64,000 nt of DNA, taken from positions 59,473 through 123,472 of the forward strand of contig WRMC01000006.1 of assembly GCA_009777335.1 (NCBI GenBank), given 5' to 3'. This DNA comes from Treponema sp. GTDB taxonomy: Bacteria; Spirochaetota; Spirochaetia; Treponematales; Breznakiellaceae. Below the pieces are notes generated by a model. It did not search any database. It saw only the letters and a program-made list of their open reading frames with translations, and was not told where the DNA came from. Below, one piece after another: positions 47,401-54,026 of this stretch; within the stretch, counting starts at the first letter, position 1; the number at the start of each line of letters is the position of its first letter. The position numbers and the translations under genes were made by a program.

Positions 47401-47674
47401 GCTCGACACGGAAATTAGCCCCGAACTCCTCATGGAAGGGGAGGTCCGCGACCTGGTCCGGGGGGTTCAGAACCTCCGCAAGGACCTGGGCCTGGAGGTT
47501 ACCGATAGGATCATCCTTAAGCTCCAGGGCCCCGATAGCTTACGGGCCGCTTGGGAGGCCTTTAAGGACTATGTGGCAGATGAAACCCTCTCTATAGAAA
47601 GTACCTGGGCCCAGGCCGAGGACATGAGGGACCTGGAAGGGGGAGCATGGAGGGTGAAGATTGAAAAGGCCTAG
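44489..47674 (+). CDS. ileS: isoleucyl-tRNA synthetase
   Basis: Charges tRNA-Ile in the cytosol. The 1061-residue protein carries HFGH (H55-H58) and KMSKS at 611-615, with an intact editing insert between them and a long C-terminal part. The length and the DNA-like ending place it in the longer, eukaryote-like clade that is common in spirochaetes. I start it at GTG 44489 (MYKSVDPKVSFPKLEEEVL) because GGAGG lies five bases before it; the TTG at 44477 sits upstream of that site. Confidence 0.96.
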   Translation: MYKSVDPKVSFPKLEEEVLAFWEKNQTFKKSIAMREGKEEFVFYDGPPFATGLPHFGHFIPSTVKDIIPRYQTMRGKKVERRFGWDCHGLPIENLIEQELNLNSKTEIEAYGIAEFNEACRASVLRYVDEWRQTITRLGRWVDFDNDYKTMENDYMESIWWVVKTLWEKDLIYEGYYVLPYCPRCATVLSNHELNLGGYKDVHDPSITVRFKVAEGALLGNQACPPSTYFLAWTTTPWTLPSNLGLALGPDLDYVLLLDKKSPQGEHYILCESLIGSYYKDESDYEILWKAQGKDLAGIAYEPLFPYFAQHRSEGAFRTFMGDYVSTENGTGIVHIAPGFGEDDARVLKGTGVPTICPVDSECRFTAEVGDFQGLFVKDADRAIMDHLRAQGSLVKRDQILHAYPHCWRCESPLIYRAVNSWFVRVEEIKQDLLDANDQIHWVPGHIKTGRFGKWLQGARDWAISRNRYWGNPLPIWVCPDCGKKICIGSRDELKELSGVYPHDLHKHFVDKITILCAKTGGSCGGTMVRIGEVLDCWFESGAMTYAQNHYPFENKEYFEDHFPADFISESLDQTRGWFYTLMVLSTALFKKPAFKNCIVSGIVLASDGRKMSKSLKNYTDPVDVINTYGADAVRLFLVHSPLLKADDLRYNDEGVKEVLKSILLPLWNAYSFYVTYANIDGIEPKAPEDPSNPLDQWILSLAEALVERCSTALDSYDLAKAVDPIVEFIDLLNNWYIRRSRRRFWKALGPEGSSDRDKAEAYDTLYDVLKTLIIVAAPFMPFTTEAIWGNLRREDESESVHLLDYPQVRAQRRNQDLEFRMATVQKAVSMGRALRSQYNVKGRQPLESLSLVSPQGEERRILTEMEDIIREELNVKKVIFRENEEDLVEYEAKANFRVLGKELGKNMKEGADKIAALSQAEIKEILAGASLSINLEGASGPLEITLEKLDIRRIEKANLKILNEGTLTVGLDTEISPELLMEGEVRDLVRGVQNLRKDLGLEVTDRIILKLQGPDSLRAAWEAFKDYVADETLSIESTWAQAEDMRDLEGGAWRVKIEKA

Positions 47675-48575
47675 GATCTGGGGAGCCCTGACGCTCCTCC
47701 TCCTCGCCGCATCCTGCGCCACCACCCCCCGGGGCTCCCTGCATCTTCCTGATGGGGCTCCGGATTTCTCCCTCCTCCCCCCAGGGGCCAATGTATACCT
47801 CTGGGCAGATACCCAAGCCGCCCGGCCCGTCTTGGAGATCCTCTCCCTGGGGGGCCTTAACTCCCGGGATGCGGCCCAGATCCTGGACCGGACCACGGCG
47901 GTCATGGCTGGCTTCTACCCCCCCGGGGGGGAGCAGAGCTTCTACCTGGCAGGGCAGGGTAATTACCCCAGCGGGGGGGCCCGGTTCTCCATGGGCTTAA
48001 GCGGCGACTGGAGCCGCATACGGTCCGCCGCCGGGGGCCGCTACTGGCACTCGGCCTCGGCCAACCTGGGGGTGGCCCTGGGGCCCCATCTGGCCATGGT
48101 AAGCGATGGAGACCCCCTCTCTGTATCTTCCGCCGCCGGGGAGGAGACTCTAGTCCCCCAGGGCTTCGAGGACTTCCGCCGCCCCCTGGCCCTGGCAGGC
48201 TGGCTGGGGAATCCCCTTTCTACCCTCGATTCCTTCATGGCCTTCCTGGGGCTTCCCCTCCAGATCCCGGCCCAGGAGTTCTATTTTGGCCTCGATTCCC
48301 CTTCCCCCTATGAATACGAAATGGTCCTCATGATTAAGGCCGATTCCCCCAGCCAGGCGGGCTCCCTCTTGGCCCTTTTTTCTACCGCCCGGTTCTTCCT
48401 CCTCTCTGCCATGTCCCTCCAGGGTGCTGATACCCCGGTTTTGCCCATCCAGGAGGCGGGGGCCCTCCTCTTTAGCAACCTTCCCCGCCAAGAGGGGGAT
48501 TCCCTCATTCTGCGAACCCCAGCCCTGGACCTGGACCATATAGCTTTACTTTTTTTCCTCTTTTCGTTACAGTAA
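47661..48575 (+). CDS. lipoprotein of unknown function
   Basis: A 304-residue protein with a lipobox LLAASC (C19) after a short charged start. The mature part is beta-rich with many Gly/Ser, such as GGRYWHSASANLGVALGPHLAMVSDG, and a hydrophobic C-terminus. The start is TTG 47661 with AGGG six bases before it; the first 14 bases overlap ileS. I do not recognise a family. Envelope location is the only safe statement. Confidence 0.65.
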   Translation: MKRPRIWGALTLLLLAASCATTPRGSLHLPDGAPDFSLLPPGANVYLWADTQAARPVLEILSLGGLNSRDAAQILDRTTAVMAGFYPPGGEQSFYLAGQGNYPSGGARFSMGLSGDWSRIRSAAGGRYWHSASANLGVALGPHLAMVSDGDPLSVSSAAGEETLVPQGFEDFRRPLALAGWLGNPLSTLDSFMAFLGLPLQIPAQEFYFGLDSPSPYEYEMVLMIKADSPSQAGSLLALFSTARFFLLSAMSLQGADTPVLPIQEAGALLFSNLPRQEGDSLILRTPALDLDHIALLFFLFSLQ

Positions 48576-48607
48576 GATTAGCACCTACATGAAAGAGAGA
48601 GAGGATT

Positions 48608-48889
48608 ATGCCCACCTACGGATACGAATGTAAGAGTTGCAAGCACACCTTTGATGCCTTTCAGAGCATGAAGGATGATCCCCTAACAGAATGCCCCAAG
48701 TGCCACAAGGAACTGCGCCGCCTTATTAACGGGGGCGGAGGGCTCATCTTTAGGGGGGGCGGTTTTTATGTGAACGATAAATCCGGCGGCTCCTCCAAGG
48801 CCGAAGCATCCAAGTCCGAGGGCCCTAAGGCCGAGGCCTGCGGAAGCTGTGCCCAAGCCGAGGCCTGTCCCGCCGCCGTCACCGCCTAG
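48608..48889 (+). CDS. FmdB-family zinc-ribbon protein
   Basis: A 93-residue protein with the family start MPTYGYECKSCKHTFDAFQSM and a second pair TECPKCHKELRRLINGGGG, a four-cysteine zinc ribbon. The C-terminal third is low complexity (Ala/Glu/Gly/Ser-rich) with two further cysteine pairs (ACGSCAQAEACPAA). FmdB-like proteins are proposed regulators, but their function is not settled. GAGAGAGG precedes the ATG. Confidence 0.8.
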   Translation: MPTYGYECKSCKHTFDAFQSMKDDPLTECPKCHKELRRLINGGGGLIFRGGGFYVNDKSGGSSKAEASKSEGPKAEACGSCAQAEACPAAVTA

Positions 48890-48908
48890 GCTCCTTTAAG
48901 GGGGGGAT

Positions 48909-49289
48909 GTGTTTGGTTTATCCAAAAAGAGCCCCGGAAAAGAAGGCCGCTCCTACAAATTTTTATGCGAAAACTGCGGCGCCGATGTCCCCAGGGACGC
49001 CAAGACCTGCCCAAAATGTAAAAGCTCCTTTTCCAATATCCGCTGTCCCTTCTGCGAGTTTGTGGGGGAAGAACAGCTCTTTATAGAGGGCTGCCCCACC
49101 TGCGGTCACCGGATCTCGGGGCTGGGGGAGGATGAGCCGCAAAAACAGGGCCGGCCAGCAAGGACCCCCCGAAAAAGCAGGCAGGCCCACCAGTATACCC
49201 ACGGGCCCCTGCCGCTCTGGGTCTATATCCTGACCACCGCCGCCTTTACGGCCACCCTGGCGGCCCTCTTCCTCCGGCTTATACGCTAG
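48909..49289 (+). CDS. zinc-ribbon membrane protein
   Basis: A 126-residue protein with three cysteine pairs (LCENCGADVP, TCPKCKSSF, RCPFCEF) and a fourth (GCPTCGHR), a basic linker, and one membrane helix at the C-terminus (LPLWVYILTTAAFTATLAALFL). The start is GTG 48909. It probably sits in the inner membrane with the zinc part in the cytoplasm. It follows the FmdB-like gene by 19 bases and converges with the SIS gene. Confidence 0.65.
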   Translation: MFGLSKKSPGKEGRSYKFLCENCGADVPRDAKTCPKCKSSFSNIRCPFCEFVGEEQLFIEGCPTCGHRISGLGEDEPQKQGRPARTPRKSRQAHQYTHGPLPLWVYILTTAAFTATLAALFLRLIR

Positions 49290-49292
49290 GGC

Positions 49293-50357
49293 CTAGACCG
49301 GGACCTTGGTATCCATGTCAGCAAAGATGTCCTTCACCGCACTATGCCGGGCCCTGCCAAAGGCCTCAGGCAGGGTGGCTGAAAGGTACTGCCCCGGCAG
49401 GACCGCCGAAAAGGGGGCATGGTAGTAGGGGTCTTGGGCCTTCAGGTTGAGGATCTTATCCCCCTTAAGGGAATCATCATAGGATATAAGATAGACATTT
49501 TTCGTGGCCCCCCCGGCTATGCGGGAAAGGCGGATCATCCTTTCTGAATCTTCGTCATGGGATAAATAGATGAAAAGGGCGGTCCCCGGATCGAGACAGC
49601 AGACCGGGCCGTGGAGGAACTCCTCAAAATCGTAGGCAGAGGCGGGGTAGCAGAGGGTCTCCAGCTCCTTTAGGGCCGACTCTGAACCGGCGGCAGAGGC
49701 GGGGCCCTTGCCGGTAAAGATATAGTGATTGGCCTCCTTCAGGGCCTCCCTATGACCCAGGAAAAAAGCTGCGCAGCTCTCCTGGTTTTCTTTCATGTAG
49801 CTTATGGACTCCTTAAGGCCCCCCAACTGGGATGCCAGGGCCCCTTCGTCCAGGGTGCCGCTCTTTCGGGCCGCCCCCAGGGCCGCCAGGTAGAGGGCCA
49901 GGACCGTGCCGGTATAGCCCCTGGTTTTGGGCCCCGCGGTTTCGTTGTCCACGTCCAGGACCAGGGGGCAGTCCCCTGCCTGGGCCACCGGGGTCTCGAG
50001 GCTATAGCTAAGGGTAGCCGCCGGAATGCCCTGGCCCTGGAGGCGGGAGATAAGGGCCAGGGTGTTGGTGGACCGGCCTCCCTGGCTTACCGCCAGGGCC
50101 AGGGGCCTCTCTCCATAGAGCCGGCCGCACATGCTGGGGGCCAGGACGCTTACTTCGATGTGCAAGAGGGCTTCGATAAAGTCCCGGGCAGAATTACAGG
50201 CATGGTAGCTGGTGCCGCTCCCTATAAGGTAGATCCGATCCGGTTTATGTTTGGTGTATAAATCGGCGAAGGGCCCCAGGCAAGCCTCCCGGGTTTGAAG
50301 GATCCGCTCCAGGTATTCCCCCTGGCTCAGGTAATAATCGTACATGGTAGCTTCCAT
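49293..50357 (-). CDS. SIS-domain sugar isomerase/deglycase (GlmS-like half)
   Basis: A 354-residue cytosolic protein with two SIS domains, like the isomerase half of GlmS, AgaS or FrlB. Motifs: IYLIGSGTSYHACNSARDFIE near residue 42, AVSQGGRSTNTLALI near 94 and FTGKGPASAAGSESALKELETL in the second domain, with YDFEEFLHGPVC behind it. AGAGGAAG precedes the ATG. It is divergent from the kinase gene at 50467 across a 109-base gap. A role in amino sugar phosphate breakdown fits the sialidase and kinase next door. Confidence 0.85.
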   Translation of the reverse strand: MEATMYDYYLSQGEYLERILQTREACLGPFADLYTKHKPDRIYLIGSGTSYHACNSARDFIEALLHIEVSVLAPSMCGRLYGERPLALAVSQGGRSTNTLALISRLQGQGIPAATLSYSLETPVAQAGDCPLVLDVDNETAGPKTRGYTGTVLALYLAALGAARKSGTLDEGALASQLGGLKESISYMKENQESCAAFFLGHREALKEANHYIFTGKGPASAAGSESALKELETLCYPASAYDFEEFLHGPVCCLDPGTALFIYLSHDEDSERMIRLSRIAGGATKNVYLISYDDSLKGDKILNLKAQDPYYHAPFSAVLPGQYLSATLPEAFGRARHSAVKDIFADMDTKVPV

Positions 50358-50466
50358 AATACTTCCTCTTTATATGGACAAAGGATTTTCAGTATAGTAG
50401 CCTAAAGGGCACTGTCTGTCCACAAAGCCATGTATCGTGGCGGAGGGGTGGAAGCAAAGGACTCCC

Positions 50467-51414
50467 ATGGATTATGTCATAGGCATTGACAGCGGTTCCA
50501 CCAAATACCTAATCAAAGCCCGAAGCCTCGATGGGCAGATCCTGGGCCAGGTCAAAGGCCCCACCGCCAACCACCGGATCATAGGGACCGAAAAGGCTGG
50601 GGAGGCCATCAAGACCATGGTGACAGAGCTCCTCTCTTCCTTTGGGGCTGCCCCCGGGGACTGCCGCTGCCTGGTGGCCGCTGCGGCGGGGATAGATTCT
50701 GAACAGGACCGGGCCGCCGTCCAGGCCCTCTATGGGGTCCTGGGGCTGTCGTGCCCCCTCTTCTGCATGAACGATGCCATGGCGGCCCTCTATGCCGCTA
50801 CCCAGGGCCAGGGGGTCCTCTCCATCAGCGGCACCGGGTCTATCGCCGTGGGGCGCAATAGCCAGGGCCGCATCACCCGCTCCGGGGGCCACCCCACCAG
50901 CATCTTTGGGGATGAGGGCTCCAGCCGCTGGATGGCCCTCATGGCCATGCGCCATGCCTCCCGCTGGATAGATGGGATGGTCCCCCCCTCAGCCTTAACC
51001 GATAAACTCGATTCCTTTTTTGGGGGCCTGGACGCAAATAAGCTTTCCCAGACGGCGGCCCGCTACAAGCAGAGCCCAGTGGAAACAGAACTGGCGGTCC
51101 TGGTGTACGAAGCCGCCAAGGAAGGGGACCAGGGGGCCCTGGAGATAATCCAACAGGGGGCCCGGGAGCTCTTCGACCTGGCACTCTCCTGTGTGCATAA
51201 GCTTTCCCTGGACCAGGACCCCTCATTTAAGTCCGGGGTCTGGGGCTCCGTCTTCGTGGAGAACCATTTTTTTTATGAGACCTATAGGGATCTTTTCCTA
51301 AAAGCCTACCCCCAGTGCCAGGTGGTGTTCCCCCAGGGTGATGCGGCCGACGGGGCCCTCGATCTGGCGGCGGACTACCTGGAAGGCAAGATCCCCTTTA
51401 TCGGCGAATTGTAA
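50467..51414 (+). CDS. BadF/BadG/BcrA-type ATPase, N-acetylglucosamine kinase-like
   Basis: A sugar kinase of the ASKHA fold. The phosphate-1 loop GIDSGSTKYLIKA is at residues 6-18, and the adenosine-side loop SISGTGSIAVGRN lies near 119. I start it at ATG 50467 because AAAGGA lies five bases before it, giving 315 residues; the tracked GTG 50437 adds ten unlikely residues. The BadF group includes eukaryotic-type GlcNAc kinases and glucosamine kinases, which suits this amino-sugar neighbourhood. Confidence 0.82.
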   Translation: MDYVIGIDSGSTKYLIKARSLDGQILGQVKGPTANHRIIGTEKAGEAIKTMVTELLSSFGAAPGDCRCLVAAAAGIDSEQDRAAVQALYGVLGLSCPLFCMNDAMAALYAATQGQGVLSISGTGSIAVGRNSQGRITRSGGHPTSIFGDEGSSRWMALMAMRHASRWIDGMVPPSALTDKLDSFFGGLDANKLSQTAARYKQSPVETELAVLVYEAAKEGDQGALEIIQQGARELFDLALSCVHKLSLDQDPSFKSGVWGSVFVENHFFYETYRDLFLKAYPQCQVVFPQGDAADGALDLAADYLEGKIPFIGEL

Positions 51415-51427
51415 AAGGAGGCTAAGG

Positions 51428-51964
51428 ATGGAATTAAAGGAACATGATGTCTATGTGCTCTATGCGGCGGAAAAGCTTTCGGGGGCCACCCCGGCCCAGC
51501 TTACCCGCTTCCTCTTCGAAAGCGGGATCTTCCAGGGCTTTGACCTGAGCTGGTCCCTGGCCAACCTTAACGAGGCCGGGCACCTGGTCCAGGCCATTTC
51601 GTCTAACGGTATCTGCTACGAGATAACCGACCAGGGTAAGAATGCCTTGGCCCAGGGCCTCTCGGAGGCCGACCAGGGGAAGCTCAAAGAGCTGGACGAA
51701 AAGGGGGCAGAGTTTTCCCGGATCTTCCGCATCGAAGAGGACTACCCGGCCCAGTACACCGAGTCGGCCAATGCCATCGTGCCGGTTTTTCTTTCCATCC
51801 GGGAGGGGGCCAAGATTCTAATGAAGGTCTCCATCATCGTAGAGGACACTGAAACGGCCAGGGATATCACCAAGAACTGGGCCCAGAATGCCCGGGACAC
51901 CTATAAGGCCATATGGGAATCCATAGGCCAGGGGAGACCCTTTCCCTCCTTCACCCCCTACTAG
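51428..51964 (+). CDS. DUF4364 family protein, winged-helix-like
   Basis: A 178-residue protein matching DUF4364: LYAAEKLSGATPAQLTRFLFESG, LSWSLANLNEAGHLVQAI and the YEITDQGKNALAQ winged-helix turn, then a beta-rich C-terminal half. Better known in Clostridia, where its function is not settled. A transcriptional role is inferred from the fold. AAAGGAGG lies seven bases before the ATG at 51428; the longer tracked start runs into the kinase gene. It links the kinase and sialidase genes in one operon. Confidence 0.75.
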   Translation: MELKEHDVYVLYAAEKLSGATPAQLTRFLFESGIFQGFDLSWSLANLNEAGHLVQAISSNGICYEITDQGKNALAQGLSEADQGKLKELDEKGAEFSRIFRIEEDYPAQYTESANAIVPVFLSIREGAKILMKVSIIVEDTETARDITKNWAQNARDTYKAIWESIGQGRPFPSFTPY

Positions 51965-51974
51965 GAGGGCCCCC

Positions 51975-53057
51975 ATGTCAAACTACGAAACCTATCCCCT
52001 TTGGAATCCCCGCCTCCCTTACCCCTCAGAAAACGAAATGCCCTTCCCCCAGGGGATGGGCCACATCCTGGCCCACGACGGCCGGGTGGACATCCTTCCC
52101 TTCCTCCATGATGTGTCCATCGCCGCCTTTGAAGGCCGGATTTATCTGGCCTGGTATAACTCCACCGATGCGGAGATCTGGGGCTCTTCGCTGATCCGGG
52201 GAAGAAGCTCCGCCGACGGGGGAAACAGCTGGTCAGAACCCTATACGGTGGCGGGAAGGATAGATTCATCGGAGGAGCACTTTGTGCCGGTGAACCTTTT
52301 TCCCCGCCGGGGGGTCCTCCACGCCACGGTCACCGAGATGGCGGGGAAAAACATGACCACGGGGCTCCATCTTTTTACCCGGGGGGCCGGCGATAATGAC
52401 TGGACCTTTACAGCCCGGATAGGGGAGGGCTTTATCTGCAACACGGTCCCCCAGCTAATGGACAACGGCAACTACCTGTCCCCGGCCTGGATGCCCATGA
52501 AGCAGGAGACCCCTGCCTTTCCGGCGGCCCTGATCAGCCAGGGGGATGATATCGCCAAACCCTGGCGCTGCCGCTTCTTCTACGACCCCCTCCATCCCCA
52601 GGCAGTGAGGATCCGCTGTCCCGAAACCACCTTCAGCCTCAAGGGCCCCCAGATTACCGCCTATGTCCGGAACGACGAGGGGCCTTCCTATGTCTTTCAA
52701 AGCAATGACTACGCCGAGACCTGGAAGGGGCCCTATATTAACCCCATGACGGTGGGGAACTCCAAGCTCTTTGCGGGGAAGCTCAAGGATGGAAGGAACT
52801 ACCTTATCTATAATGCCGACCGGGGCTACTTTATCCGGACCCTCCTGGTCATGGCCGTCTCGGATCCGGGGGAAGGGCAGTACAGCCGGGTCTACAAGAT
52901 CTTCGAAGATGATTCGGCCGACCTGGGCCGGGGTTCCATCTGGTTTTACCCCACGGCCTGCGAAGAGGAGGGCTTCCTCTATGTGGGCTGTACCCTCCAG
53001 GAACCGGGGAACATACGCAGCGCTGTGGCCGCTAAAATACCCACCTCTTCTTTATAG
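51975..53057 (+). CDS. exo-sialidase-like BNR-repeat glycosidase
   Basis: A 360-residue six-bladed propeller protein of the sialidase superfamily. One clear Asp-box, RSSADGGNSWSEPY, lies near residue 76; other blades are degenerate (VFQSNDYAETWKGPY). There is no signal peptide, unlike classical secreted sialidases, so it acts on imported material or is not a sialidase in the strict sense. It starts 10 bases after the DUF4364 gene and ends against the convergent dehydrogenase gene. Confidence 0.75.
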   Translation: MSNYETYPLWNPRLPYPSENEMPFPQGMGHILAHDGRVDILPFLHDVSIAAFEGRIYLAWYNSTDAEIWGSSLIRGRSSADGGNSWSEPYTVAGRIDSSEEHFVPVNLFPRRGVLHATVTEMAGKNMTTGLHLFTRGAGDNDWTFTARIGEGFICNTVPQLMDNGNYLSPAWMPMKQETPAFPAALISQGDDIAKPWRCRFFYDPLHPQAVRIRCPETTFSLKGPQITAYVRNDEGPSYVFQSNDYAETWKGPYINPMTVGNSKLFAGKLKDGRNYLIYNADRGYFIRTLLVMAVSDPGEGQYSRVYKIFEDDSADLGRGSIWFYPTACEEEGFLYVGCTLQEPGNIRSAVAAKIPTSSL

Positions 53058-53069
53058 AGGCTCTTCCCT

Positions 53070-54026
53070 CTAGGGCCCCGCAACCTGGCTGAGGAGGGGC
53101 TGGGAGGCCCTCCACCGTTTAAGGTTCTCGAACCATACCCCCATGATGGCCCCGTAGACGGCCCCGAACTCCTCGCCCCCCGCCCTATGGGGGGTGATGA
53201 GGGCGTTTTTAATACCCCAAAGGCGGTGTTCCGGCGGCAGGGGCTCCGGGTCCGTCACATACAAACCGGCCCCCCCCAGATGACCCCCTTCCAGGGCTTC
53301 GCAGAGGGCCTCGGTGTCCACCGCCGTCCCCCGGCCCACGTTGAGCAGGAGGCTCCCCTTTTTCATGAGGCCAATCCGCCGGCGGTCAAAGAGGCCCGCC
53401 GACTGGGCATTATTGGGAAGGCAGAGGGCGGTGATATCCATCCGGGGAAGGATCTCGTCCAGATCCTCCAAACCCAAAAGGGCCTTGAGGTAGCCGGGCT
53501 TTTCCCCCTGGGTCCGTTTAATCCCCCAGACCTGGGCTCCCAGGACGGCCATCTTCTGGCCATACTGGCCCCCTATGTCCCCCAGGCCCACCACCAGGAC
53601 CGAAGCCCCGGCGATGATCCCCACGGGACCCGCGTTCTCCCAGACCCGCTGGGCCTGCTGGTCCCGGTAGTGGTGGAGCCTCTTCATGAGGGTAAAGCTC
53701 ATCCCCACCAGGTATTCAGAGATGACCCCCCCAAAGGCCCCCGAGGCGGAACAGAGCTGGGCCCCCTGGGGCAGAAGCCCCGGGACTATATAGGGGTCAT
53801 AACCGGCGGTCCCTAGCTGGAGCCAGGCCAGGTTCTTGCATAGGGCAAGCTCCTGGGGCCGGGGGTTCCCCCAGATGATATGGGCCCTCTGGAGCTCCTC
53901 CTCCTTGGGGGGGGAGTTTTCGCCATACATGATCTCGAAATCCGGAGCCAGGGCTTCAAGCTCCCTCCGGTACTCGGGGAGCATGGTTTTGAGGATGAGG
54001 AGGCTCGGTCTTTCCCCCCTAGCCAT
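53070..54026 (-). CDS. D-isomer-specific 2-hydroxyacid dehydrogenase
   Basis: NAD-dependent reductase/oxidase of 2-hydroxyacids, 318 residues from the ATG at 54026 (MARGERPSLLILKTMLP). The nucleotide-binding motif VVGLGDIGGQYG, the substrate-site LPNNAQSAGLF, NVGRGTAVDTEAL and the late LITPHRAGG histidine are all present. The tracked longer form runs back into the GH9 gene. Its start overlaps the GH9 stop by eight bases (ATGGCTAG), so the two genes are coupled. Confidence 0.87.
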   Translation of the reverse strand: MARGERPSLLILKTMLPEYRRELEALAPDFEIMYGENSPPKEEELQRAHIIWGNPRPQELALCKNLAWLQLGTAGYDPYIVPGLLPQGAQLCSASGAFGGVISEYLVGMSFTLMKRLHHYRDQQAQRVWENAGPVGIIAGASVLVVGLGDIGGQYGQKMAVLGAQVWGIKRTQGEKPGYLKALLGLEDLDEILPRMDITALCLPNNAQSAGLFDRRRIGLMKKGSLLLNVGRGTAVDTEALCEALEGGHLGGAGLYVTDPEPLPPEHRLWGIKNALITPHRAGGEEFGAVYGAIMGVWFENLKRWRASQPLLSQVAGP